From: Pseudomonas mohnii
Lineage (GTDB): Bacteria; Pseudomonadota; Gammaproteobacteria; Pseudomonadales; Pseudomonadaceae
Direction: 5' to 3'
Assembly: GCF_900105115.1 (NCBI RefSeq)
Contig: NZ_FNRV01000001.1
Coordinates: 310,001 to 374,000, forward strand
DNA length: 64,000 bases
Position 1 is the first letter of the stretch. Each line of letters starts with the position of its first letter. The notes under the pieces are model-generated. The model saw only the letters and a list, made by a program, of their open reading frames with translations, was not told the DNA's origin and did no database searches. Shown here one piece after another: positions 8,876-16,504 of the stretch. The translations under genes and the position numbers were made by a program.

Positions 8876-9673
8876 CCGCCGCGCCACATAGACGTCGATC
8901 AGGTAACGGGCAATCGAGCGTGACGCCGGCAACGGCGGCAGCTCGTGCACGTTGAACCACTGGGCGTCTTCAATCTCGTCTTCCTGGCAGACGATCTCGC
9001 CGCCCGCGTATTCAGCATGGAAGCCGAGCATCATCGAGTGCGGGAACGGCCAGCACTGGCTGCCCATGTACTGGATGTTCCTGACCTCGATCCGCACCTC
9101 TTCGCGAACCTCGCGAATGAGGCAATCCTCGGCTGACTCACCCGGTTCGGCAAAGCCCGCCAGCGTGCTGTAGACGCCGCTGACAAACCGTGGTGAACGC
9201 GCCAGCAGGATTTCGTCGCCACGGGTCACCAGCACGATCATGCTCGGCGAGATCCGGGGATAGCTGCGCAGGTCGCACGGCTGGCAATACATCGCCCGCT
9301 CGCGCGGCACCTGGCTCATGGCTTGCCCGCAGTTACCGCAATAGCGGTGCTCACGGGCCCAGGTGCCGATCTGCGCGGCGTACGCGAGCACCTTGTACAC
9401 CGTGTGATCGCCTTCGAGCATGAACGCCCGCAAGCCTTTCCACTGACAGCCCGGGACTTCGCTGTGGCTGCGCAATTCCAGCAGATACACCGGCTCGCCA
9501 TCGAGATGACCGATGCCATGCTCGGCAAGAATCGCCAGGTCCTGGCGCTTGAGCCACTCACGGGGGAACAGCGCGCCATTGTCATCGAACAGAAAGCCTT
9601 CAGGGCTGCGCGCCACGGCCCAGCCGCCGGGTTGATCGGTGTCCAGTACTGCAGTGGTCCAGCGTGAAGTCAT
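8843..9673 (-). CDS. nudC: NADH pyrophosphatase / NAD-cap decapping Nudix hydrolase NudC
   Basis: 276 residues. A zinc ribbon (YCGNCG ... YCQPC) precedes the Nudix box [21 protein letters not shown], followed by the NudC-specific SQ-x-WPFP-x-S motif (here SQCWPFPHS). NudC hydrolyses NAD(H) and removes NAD caps from RNA. The 3' end overlaps the convergent TSUP gene by 33 bases. The downstream-reading isomerase gene ends 7 bases... on the same strand upstream (stop at 9681), so the two may be co-transcribed. The common Pro of SQPWPFP is Cys here, a minor deviation. Confidence 0.93.
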   Translation of the reverse strand: MTSRWTTAVLDTDQPGGWAVARSPEGFLFDDNGALFPREWLKRQDLAILAEHGIGHLDGEPVYLLELRSHSEVPGCQWKGLRAFMLEGDHTVYKVLAYAAQIGTWAREHRYCGNCGQAMSQVPRERAMYCQPCDLRSYPRISPSMIVLVTRGDEILLARSPRFVSGVYSTLAGFAEPGESAEDCLIREVREEVRIEVRNIQYMGSQCWPFPHSMMLGFHAEYAGGEIVCQEDEIEDAQWFNVHELPPLPASRSIARYLIDVYVARRLGHAEPVLPG

Positions 9674-9680
9674 TTTTCAA

Positions 9681-10493
9681 TCAATCCAGAAATTCGGGTT
9701 TCTGTTTGCTCAAATGGGCGGCCATGGCCACGCGCAAGTCAGTGGATTGCAACATGGCGGCGTTCCAGGTGGCGACGTATTCCAGGCCATCATCGATGCG
9801 GTGATCGCGCATGTAGCTGATCATTTCCTTGGTGCCGGTAACGGCAATCGGCGACTTGCTGGCAATCTCGCGGGCAATGCCCATCACGCCATCAAGCAGG
9901 CTGGCGTTGTCGCTGTAAACACGATTGACCAGGCCCATGCCCCGCGCCTCTTCGGCACCAAAGGTGCGACCAGTGTAAGCCAGTTCGCGCAGCATGCCGT
10001 CACCGATGATCCGCGGCAAGCGTTGCAGCGTGCCGACGTCAGCGGCCATGCCGATGTCGATTTCCTTGATCGAGAACTGGGCATCTTCGGCGGCGTAGCG
10101 CATGTCGCAAGCAGCGATCAGGTCAATGGCACCGCCCAGGCAGTAGCCTTGAATGGCGGCCAGTACCGGTTTGCGGCAGTTGTCGACGGCATTGAACGAC
10201 GCTTGCAGATTGAGAATCTTGCGCCGCAACAGGCGCGCGTTGCGGCCGACATCCTTGCCCAGTTCATTGGCTACGCCCGCCAGCATCATCAGGTCGATGC
10301 CCGAGGAAAAATGCTTGCCGGCGCCACTGAGGACCACCACTCGCACCTCGTCGGTGTCGTCGATCCACTGGAAGATCTCGACGATTTCGCTCCAGAACGC
10401 AGCATTCATCGAGTTGATCTTTTCCGGGCGGTTGATCTGCACATGGGCGATTTTATCGACCAGTTCGACGTTGAATGCTGTGTATTGGGACAT
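9681..10493 (-). CDS. Crotonase-family delta(3,5)-delta(2,4)-dienoyl-CoA isomerase-like protein
   Basis: 270 residues of crotonase fold. The oxyanion-hole motifs are GKHFSSGIDLMML and QGYCLGGAIDLIAACD. Three acidic residues occur at D124, E144 and D152; their spacing (20 and 8) is the same as the Asp176/Glu196/Asp204 set of mammalian ECH1 dienoyl-CoA isomerase, and the local sequence (KEIDIGMAADVGTLQRLP) is very like ECH1. It therefore probably shifts double bonds in unsaturated fatty acyl-CoAs instead of hydrating enoyl-CoA. It starts after an AAGGATC ribosome site and precedes nudC on the same strand. Confidence 0.85.
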   Translation of the reverse strand: MSQYTAFNVELVDKIAHVQINRPEKINSMNAAFWSEIVEIFQWIDDTDEVRVVVLSGAGKHFSSGIDLMMLAGVANELGKDVGRNARLLRRKILNLQASFNAVDNCRKPVLAAIQGYCLGGAIDLIAACDMRYAAEDAQFSIKEIDIGMAADVGTLQRLPRIIGDGMLRELAYTGRTFGAEEARGMGLVNRVYSDNASLLDGVMGIAREIASKSPIAVTGTKEMISYMRDHRIDDGLEYVATWNAAMLQSTDLRVAMAAHLSKQKPEFLD

Positions 10494-10753
10494 GCCAGTG
10501 ATCCTTTAACGGGCCAAAAAGAGGCTCGAACTATAACAAGGCAGTGCGGTGGGCAGTAAGGCAGCGGTTCGGCCAAAAGCGGGACCGCATGCGGACATAA
10601 CCCCTCGATGTGAGCCTTTCTTGCAAAGAACCCCGCAACGGAATGAATAATTGTTCACCCTGCAGTGTTTACCTTGTGACGGGCACTGGCAGAGCAATTC
10701 GACGTATTCGGCCTGTTCGATGTCCCGACCCTGATTCCTGTGGAGCATTGTCC

Positions 10754-11287
10754 ATGAATAGCCGTTTTTCAGTGTTCATCGCACCGCTGTTGATTGCCAC
10801 CGCGCTCACCAGTTCCCTGGCGCTGGCCCACGGCGATGACGACTCCCCCGCCAAGCCCGAATGCCCTCGAGGCCAGGTTTTAGATAAAAAAACGCAAAAA
10901 TGCGTCCTGCAAACCAGTAAAGCGCTGTCTGACGCCGACCGCACCGATTACGCTTACCAATTGGCCAAGGACAATCGCTACGAAGAAGCGCTGGCATTGC
11001 TGGATACGCTCAAAGACCCCAACACCGCCAAGGCGTTAAACTATCGCGGCTACGCCACGCGTAAACTGGGGCGCACCGACGAAGGCATCGGTTACTACCT
11101 GCAATCGGTCAAACTCGACCCGCAGTACGCGAAGGTCCGCGAGTACCTCGGCGAAGCCTATGTGGTCAAAGGCCGGCTGGACCTGGCCCAGGAACAGTTG
11201 CAACAGATCAAATCGATTTGCGGCAACAGCGCCTGCGAGGAATACCGGGACCTGGCCGAAGCCATCAACGATTCATCGAAAACCTGA
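10754..11287 (+). CDS. Exported TPR protein upstream of an ECF sigma factor
   Basis: 177 residues with a Sec signal (hydrophobic 8-24, cleavage near ALA-HG at 25). A short Cys-containing segment (PECPRGQVLDKKTQKC) is followed by TPR helices (residues about 63-165: YEEALALLDTLKD, ALNYRGYATRKLGRTDEGIGYYLQSVKLDP, YLGEAYVVKGRLDLAQEQL). It is probably periplasmic and mediates protein contacts. It lies directly upstream of, and in the same frame as, the ECF sigma gene, so a role as partner or sensor of that sigma/anti-sigma pair is an inference from position. Confidence 0.82.
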   Translation: MNSRFSVFIAPLLIATALTSSLALAHGDDDSPAKPECPRGQVLDKKTQKCVLQTSKALSDADRTDYAYQLAKDNRYEEALALLDTLKDPNTAKALNYRGYATRKLGRTDEGIGYYLQSVKLDPQYAKVREYLGEAYVVKGRLDLAQEQLQQIKSICGNSACEEYRDLAEAINDSSKT

Positions 11288-11311
11288 CTCCCTGAACGGA
11301 CGGAGGTCGCC

Positions 11312-11839
11312 ATCGCCAGCAATCAGGCAATACGGGCAGAGCTGAGCCAGCACCTGGCGCGATTGTGGCGCTACGGCCTGCTGCTGTCCCGACAACGGCA
11401 TGTCGCCGAAGACCTGGTGCAGGCCACGTGCGTGCGCGCACTGGAACGGGCCGGGCAATACGAACCGGGGACGCGGATGGACCGCTGGCTGATGAGCATC
11501 CTGCATTCGATCTGGATCAACGAAGTACGCGCGCGGCGGGTGCGTCAGGGGCAAGGGACAGTCGATACCGACACTGCCTTGTCGTTTGACGGAGAGCACG
11601 TGGCGCAGACCCATGTGCTGGCGTCGCAGGTCATTCGCCGTGTCGATGCGCTGCCCGAGGCACAACGGGAAACGGTGTTTCTGGCCTATGTCGAGGGTCT
11701 GTCCTATCGCGAGGTCGCCGAAGTGTTGCAAGTCCCCATCGGCACGGTCATGAGTCGCCTGGCAGCGGCCCGGGTGAAACTCGCCGAATACCCGCCGTTG
11801 CAATCCGTGCCGAACCCTTCCAGCGGAGAACGTCGATGA
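11312..11839 (+). CDS. ECF sigma factor with an apparent ATC start codon
   Basis: 175 residues if read from ATC 11312. Sigma region 2 (ELSQHLARLWRYGLLLSRQRHVAEDLVQ...WLMSILHSIWINEVRARR) and region 4 (LPEAQRETVFLAYVEGLSYREVAEVLQVPIGTVMSRLAAAR) are both complete. No ATG, GTG or TTG exists between the upstream TGA (11285-11287) and TTG 11363, and starting at 11363 would cut into region 2. A strong ribosome site GGAGG (11302-11306) is 5 bases before ATC 11312, which would give (M)ASNQAIRAEL. Either ATC is used as start or it is a mutated or misread ATG. The gene overlaps the anti-sigma gene by 4 bases. Confidence 0.8.
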   Translation: MASNQAIRAELSQHLARLWRYGLLLSRQRHVAEDLVQATCVRALERAGQYEPGTRMDRWLMSILHSIWINEVRARRVRQGQGTVDTDTALSFDGEHVAQTHVLASQVIRRVDALPEAQRETVFLAYVEGLSYREVAEVLQVPIGTVMSRLAAARVKLAEYPPLQSVPNPSSGERR

Positions 11840-12597
11840 ACGCGAAACTCTCGGATGAGCAACTGGTGGCGTACCTGGATGACCAGCTCGATACCGAACA
11901 GCGGGCACGCATCGACGCGGCCATTGCCGAAGACCCGATGATCGGCCTGCGCCTGCAATGGCTGGATCGCAGCAGCCTGCCGTTCAAGGAAGCGTTCAAT
12001 CAATTGAATCGGCAGGCCCCCGTGGATCGCCTGCAAGCGATGCTCGACACCTTGCCCTCGCCGGCCCGTCCACCGCTCAGCCGTCGCTGGTTCCTGGCGG
12101 CAGCGGCCGGGCTGTTGGCCGGTGGCGTGCTGGCGGATCGCCTGTTCCTGGGCTGGCAGGAAAGTCAGCAAACCAGCAACTGGCGTGGGCTGGTGGCCGA
12201 CTATATGGCGCTCTACGTGCCGCAGACCCTGGACCATCTACCCAGCGATGAAACCACTCAGCGCGCGCAGTTGCAGACCCTTGATGAACATCTGGGCCTC
12301 AAGCTCGCACCCGCGCAGTTGAGCTTGCCCAGGATTGAACTCAAGCGCGCGCAAATCCTTGAATACGATGACGTGCCGATCGCCCAGATCACCTACCTGG
12401 ACCCGGTCCATGGCCCGCTTGCGCTGTGCATCACCCTTTCCAGCAGTGGCAGCCGACAGGTCGCCCGGGAACGTCGGCACGGGTTGAACATTGTCTATTG
12501 GTCGGACATGCACCACGCCTGGATGCTGATCGGGCATAACCCGGCGGCAGAACTTGAGGCGATGGCCACGACGCTACGCAGCCGATTAAGCGCCTGA
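11836..12597 (+). CDS. Membrane anti-sigma factor paired with the ECF sigma gene
   Basis: 253 residues. The short N-terminal cytoplasmic domain (MNAKLSDEQLVAYLDDQLD...) is of the anti-sigma type but lacks the zinc HxxxCxxC motif. A twin-basic SRRW precedes one transmembrane segment at about residues 84-102 (FLAAAAGLLAGGVLADRLFL), and about 150 residues follow outside the membrane. The ATGA overlap with the sigma gene implies translational coupling and equal production. It should hold the sigma factor at the membrane until a signal arrives; the signal is unknown. Confidence 0.85.
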   Translation: MNAKLSDEQLVAYLDDQLDTEQRARIDAAIAEDPMIGLRLQWLDRSSLPFKEAFNQLNRQAPVDRLQAMLDTLPSPARPPLSRRWFLAAAAGLLAGGVLADRLFLGWQESQQTSNWRGLVADYMALYVPQTLDHLPSDETTQRAQLQTLDEHLGLKLAPAQLSLPRIELKRAQILEYDDVPIAQITYLDPVHGPLALCITLSSSGSRQVARERRHGLNIVYWSDMHHAWMLIGHNPAAELEAMATTLRSRLSA

Positions 12598-12610
12598 CTG
12601 CACGGATCTC

Positions 12611-12636
12611 TGTGGCGAGGGAGCGAGCTCGCCACA
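12611..12636. repeat. Single palindromic REP-like element
   Basis: TGTGGCGAGGGAGCGAGCTC... pairs with ...GAGCTCGCCACA to form a hairpin immediately after the anti-sigma stop. It shares the GTGGCGAGGG arm with the element at 6449-6540. Confidence 0.65.
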
Positions 12637-12649
12637 GGGCGGCGGCCTG

Positions 12650-12922
12650 TCAGACCGTGTTGGTGTCGGCGGACTTCGCCAGGTCCTGCACCCTTGGGAA
12701 CTCTCCCGTCGGCCCCGTCAGCACGGTGTATTTGACCTTGTCGCCCACTTGAAAACAGTCGCGGCCATCGACCGTAAGATGGGGGCTTATGCGCACGGCC
12801 AGTCTGGAATGGCCGTCATCCGGCAGGATCATCGCGAACCGGGTCGGTGTCGAATCGATCCAGACGTGCCTGATGGCGTTGATCGTACCGTTGCCCGTTG
12901 TTTTTATTGTGGGTGTTCCCAT
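12650..12922 (-). CDS. Small hypothetical protein (90 aa)
   Basis: 90 residues from the ATG at 12922, which follows a good GGAGGCGAG ribosome site on the minus strand. The sequence is mostly beta-prone (TIKTTGNGTINAIRHVWID...RLAVRISPHLTVDGRDCFQVGDKVKYTVL) and looks like a small barrel, perhaps OB-like, but I cannot assign a family. No signal peptide or membrane segment. It lies alone, convergent with the anti-sigma gene and downstream of the sensor kinase gene, from which it is separated by a CTGTCA/TGACAG hairpin at 13005-13020. Confidence 0.6.
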   Translation of the reverse strand: MGTPTIKTTGNGTINAIRHVWIDSTPTRFAMILPDDGHSRLAVRISPHLTVDGRDCFQVGDKVKYTVLTGPTGEFPRVQDLAKSADTNTV

Positions 12923-13033
12923 CACTCGCCTCCGGTCATACGTGGGTGGCGCGACAGCTTGACTGCGTGTTTTCAATGAAACGCCGAATTCGCGTGGGTG
13001 ACTACTGTCAGGAATGACAGTTCGGCTGTCGTG

Positions 13034-14332
13034 TCACGCCGGCGTCGGCAACCACAAGCGGAATCGCGCCCCGCTCAGCGGCGATGCTTCGACCGTCAAG
13101 GTACCGCCCTGCGCCTCCAGTGCCCGACGACTGATCGCCAGCCCCAGGCCAAACCCGCCCGTGGCGCGATCACGACTGCGATCGAGCCGATAGAACGGCT
13201 CGAAAATCCGTTCACGCTGATCATCCGGAATGCCGATGCCGTCATCGTCGACCCAGATCTCACAGCCTTTTGGACACACCTGCACGCCAATCTGAATGCG
13301 TTTTTCACAGTAGCGCATGGCGTTGCGCAGCAGATTTTGCAGGGCGCGGGCGGTCAGGCGCGGGTCGAGGCTGAAGCGTTCGAGCTGCCCATGGAGCAGC
13401 ACGTCGATAACGATGTCCGGTGATTGCTCTTCATCGACACTGCCCAGAATGCTGTCGATGAATTCATCCAGCGACACCTGGACCTGCTCCGGCACCCGCG
13501 CCGGATTCTGCAAGCGGCTGTAGGACAGCAGTTCCAGCACCAATTCATCGAGTTCACGGATGTGGTCGACCAGCCCTTGCAGACGTTCGCGGCTGGTGGC
13601 CGGCAGGTCGTCGGACAGGGCCAGGGCCAGGCCGAAATCCAGTCGCGTCAACGGCGTGCGCAATTCGTGGGACACCGCGTTGAGCAGGTCTCGCTGCTGA
13701 TTCAGCAGGTTTTCGATATCGCCGGCCATGGTGTCGAAGACGTTCGCCAGACTGCCGATGTTGGAACTGGCCGCAATCTGCGTGCGCTCGCTCAAGTGGC
13801 CCTTGCCGAAGCGTTCTGCCGCACGTTTCAGGCGCTCCAGGTCACGCCAGTGCGGACGCAGCCACAGCAACAGGCACGCGAGCATGGTCGCGCCGATCAG
13901 CACGTTGATGCTCCAGTACAGCAGGTTGACGTCCAGCGGGTCCGGCGGCACCACCATTTGCACCACGGTGCGCTCATTCAGCGGCGCCACCGCCAGGGTG
14001 CGCCAACCCCAGTCGCCGACACGCACCACGTTTTCACCGCGCTGCAAACGTTGCTGCTCGTCGAGGGACAAACCGGGATCGTCGATCGCGCTGAGTACGA
14101 TGTGCAGCGGTCGGAAGTCCTCGTCCATTTCGGCCGCCAGGGCTGGCCACCGATCGACCGGAACCGCTTTGAACTGCTTGACCATAAGGGTTTGCAGCCC
14201 TCGGGAATAATCGAGGTTGTAGCTGATAAAGCGCTCCTGGAAGACCTTGATCACCAGGTCCGGCACCAGATAAATGGCGGCGCTGAACGAGACAATGGTC
14301 ACCAGGTAAAGGCGAAAGAGGATTCTGAACAT
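13034..14332 (-). CDS. Sensor histidine kinase (RstB-like) of an OmpR-type two-component system
   Basis: 432 residues from ATG 14332. Transmembrane helices at about 5-25 and 137-158 enclose a periplasmic sensor of about 110 residues; a HAMP segment follows, then the H-box AVSHELRTPLTR with phospho-acceptor His222, and N, D and G boxes (ALQNLLRNAMRY, VDDDGIGIP, GFGLGLAIS). It begins 4 bases after the stop of the response regulator gene, so they form an operon. The pair diverges from an RND efflux operon, which is its probable target. An in-frame extension to 14422 overlaps the regulator and was rejected. Confidence 0.9.
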   Translation of the reverse strand: MFRILFRLYLVTIVSFSAAIYLVPDLVIKVFQERFISYNLDYSRGLQTLMVKQFKAVPVDRWPALAAEMDEDFRPLHIVLSAIDDPGLSLDEQQRLQRGENVVRVGDWGWRTLAVAPLNERTVVQMVVPPDPLDVNLLYWSINVLIGATMLACLLLWLRPHWRDLERLKRAAERFGKGHLSERTQIAASSNIGSLANVFDTMAGDIENLLNQQRDLLNAVSHELRTPLTRLDFGLALALSDDLPATSRERLQGLVDHIRELDELVLELLSYSRLQNPARVPEQVQVSLDEFIDSILGSVDEEQSPDIVIDVLLHGQLERFSLDPRLTARALQNLLRNAMRYCEKRIQIGVQVCPKGCEIWVDDDGIGIPDDQRERIFEPFYRLDRSRDRATGGFGLGLAISRRALEAQGGTLTVEASPLSGARFRLWLPTPA

Positions 14333-14336
14333 CGGC

Positions 14337-15038
14337 TCAGCATTCCCACTCGGAACGGCTGAACAGATAGCCCTTGCCCCACACGGTCTTGATCTTGCGC
14401 GCTTCGCCAGCGTGGTCGTCAAACTTGCGTCGCAGCTTGGAGATCGCCACGTCCACCGAACGGTCGGTGCCGTTGAACTCGATGCCGCGCAGCCGTTGCA
14501 GAATCTGGTCGCGGCTCAATACTTCGCCGGCATGCCGGGCCAGCACCACCAGCAGGTTGTATTCGCCGCTGGACAGTTCGACCAATTGTTCGCGCCAGGT
14601 CACGGTGCGCTCGGACAGGTCGATGCACAGGTTGCCCATCAGGATCCGGTCGTTGGCGGTCTGTGGTTCGCTGAGGCTGCTGCGCCGCAGCAAGGTACGT
14701 ACCCGGGCCAGCAATACGCGAGGCTCGCAGGGTTTGGTGACGTAGTCGTCAGCGCCCATTTCCAGGCCCAGCACCTGATCGTGGCTGTCGTCGCGGGCGG
14801 TGAGCATCAGGATCGGCAGGCTCGCCGAATCGGCGCGCAACAGTCGGCACACTTGCAGGCCGTCGAGCCCCGGCAGCATCAGGTCGAGGATCACCAGGTC
14901 CGGCGGATTGAGCCGCGCCCGTTCGCGCACATGATCACCGCGACTGATCACGCTGACGGAGTAGCCGTTGCGTTCCAGGTAGCTGGCAATCAGCTCGGCG
15001 AGTGCGGTGTCGTCTTCGACCAGGAGGATGTTGGGCAT
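14337..15038 (-). CDS. OmpR/PhoB-family response regulator (RstA-like)
   Basis: 233 residues. The receiver domain has the acidic pocket E8-D9-D10, phospho-acceptor Asp52 (VILDLMLPG) and Lys102 (YVTKPCEP). The C-terminal winged helix (about 135-230) has LSSGEYNLLVVLARHAGEVLSRDQIL and DRSVDVAISKLRRKF. Start at ATG 15038 gives MPNILLVEDD; longer readings run into a REP element. It is transcribed before the sensor kinase gene. The divergent RND efflux genes 290 bases away are the likely regulon members, but no binding site was proven. Confidence 0.9.
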   Translation of the reverse strand: MPNILLVEDDTALAELIASYLERNGYSVSVISRGDHVRERARLNPPDLVILDLMLPGLDGLQVCRLLRADSASLPILMLTARDDSHDQVLGLEMGADDYVTKPCEPRVLLARVRTLLRRSSLSEPQTANDRILMGNLCIDLSERTVTWREQLVELSSGEYNLLVVLARHAGEVLSRDQILQRLRGIEFNGTDRSVDVAISKLRRKFDDHAGEARKIKTVWGKGYLFSRSEWEC

Positions 15039-15079
15039 GGGGGTGTTCCAGAAAGTGCTGTGGCGCCTGTTCCGGCCTC

Positions 15080-15170
15080 TTCGCGGGCAAGCCCGCTCCC
15101 ACAGGGATCTGATGTGAACACAGATGATGTGAACACCACCGACCACTGTGGGAGCGGGCTTGCCCGCGAA
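15080..15170. repeat. REPIN between the two-component operon and the RND operon
   Basis: Arms TTCGCGGGCAAGCCCGCTCC... (15080-15102) and the inverse (15148-15170). The rest of this roughly 290-base divergent region (15171-15331) has CCTTACACAATTTCACACAG-type repeats, a possible regulator target, but nothing decisive. Confidence 0.85.
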
Positions 15171-15331
15171 GGCGGCCTCACAGTCGCAATAAAATTCAAG
15201 ACTTGCAGGATATACGCCCCCGCCCACACCTGAGTAAAACCCTTACACAATTTCACACAGCGCCTACAAAGCTTCACCGCTACCCTCCCCGCCGCCCAGT
15301 AGGATGCTGGGGGTCATTATTGGGGTCATTC

Positions 15332-16489
15332 ATGTCTAAACATCTGCTTGCCCGGCTCAGTCTTGTAACGTTGGCGTTGACACTCAGCGCGTGCGAGAAG
15401 TCCTCCAACGCCGAAGAACAGGCGCCGTTGGCCACCGTTCGCATCGAAACCATCGAAGCGCGGCCGCTGTCGATCAGCAGCGAGCTGAGCGGGCGGATCG
15501 TGGCGCCACGCATCGCCGAAGTGCGAGCGCGGGTGGCCGGCGTGGTGTTGCAACGGACCTTCCGCGAAGGCAGCGACGTGAAAAAAGGCGATGTGCTGTT
15601 TCGCATCGACCCGGCCCCGTTCAAGGCCGATCTGGAAAGCGCCGAGGCGGCGTTGCGCAAGGCGGAGGCCAATGCGTATCAAGCCAGACTGCAAGAGCAG
15701 CGCTACGCCCAGTTGATCGACGACAAGGCCATCAGTGGTCAGGACTACGACAATGCGCGCGCCGCCGTTCGGCAAACGGCGGCCGATGTCGCGGCCAACA
15801 AGGCGGCGGTCGACCGGGCAAGCCTCAACCTGGGTTACGCCACCGTCACCGCGCCGATTTCCGGGCGCATCGGTCGTGCCCTGGTCACCGAAGGCGCGCT
15901 GGTGGGGCAGAGCGAAACCACGCCGCTGGCACTGATCCAGCAACTGAACCCGATCCACGCCGACCTCACCCAGTCGACCCGCGAACTCAATGACCTGCGC
16001 CGGGCATTCCGTACCGGTCAGTTGAAGGAAGTGGGTCAAGGACAGGCCAAGGCCACACTGATCCAGGACGACGGCAGCCTGTACCCGTTGCCGGGCAAGC
16101 TGCTGTTCACCGATATCACGGTCGATCCAGGCACCGGGCAGATCATCCTGCGCAGCGAATTCCCCAACCCGGACCTCGACTTGCTGCCGGGCAGTTTCGT
16201 ACGGGTGCGCCTGGAACAAGCGGTCAATCAGCAAGGCATCAGCGTGCCGCAGCGGGCGATCCAGCGTGACAGCGCCGGGGTGGCGCAGGTGCTGCTGCTC
16301 GACGACCAACAGCGGGTGGGCCAGCAACCGGTCGAACTGGGCCCAGTGCAGAACGATCGCTGGGTCGTCACCGGCGGCCTAAAACCCGGCGACCGCATCG
16401 TCGTCGAAGGCCTGCAACACGCCCGCCCCGGCGAAAAAGTGCAGATCGACGACACCCCTCTTCCACTCGCCCAGGTTTCTGGCCAGTAA
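15332..16489 (+). CDS. RND efflux periplasmic adaptor (membrane fusion lipoprotein)
   Basis: 385 residues. A lipoprotein signal ends in LSAC with the acylated Cys at 21. The adaptor organisation is complete: lipoyl half-motifs (RARVAGVVLQRTFREGSDVKKGDVLFRID and ATVTAPISGRIGR), an alpha-helical hairpin between (residues about 100-160), a beta-barrel and a membrane-proximal domain. It is of the AcrA/MexA type. It lies 15 bases before the RND pump gene. No outer membrane factor gene follows, so the pump should use one encoded elsewhere, such as an OprM relative. Confidence 0.93.
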   Translation: MSKHLLARLSLVTLALTLSACEKSSNAEEQAPLATVRIETIEARPLSISSELSGRIVAPRIAEVRARVAGVVLQRTFREGSDVKKGDVLFRIDPAPFKADLESAEAALRKAEANAYQARLQEQRYAQLIDDKAISGQDYDNARAAVRQTAADVAANKAAVDRASLNLGYATVTAPISGRIGRALVTEGALVGQSETTPLALIQQLNPIHADLTQSTRELNDLRRAFRTGQLKEVGQGQAKATLIQDDGSLYPLPGKLLFTDITVDPGTGQIILRSEFPNPDLDLLPGSFVRVRLEQAVNQQGISVPQRAIQRDSAGVAQVLLLDDQQRVGQQPVELGPVQNDRWVVTGGLKPGDRIVVEGLQHARPGEKVQIDDTPLPLAQVSGQ

Positions 16490-16504
16490 GCAGGACGCTT
16501 GTTT

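Noticed and set aside
14337-15227. Longer response regulator starting inside the REPIN
   Set aside because: Extra residues come from REP sequence; MPNILLVEDD is the family start.
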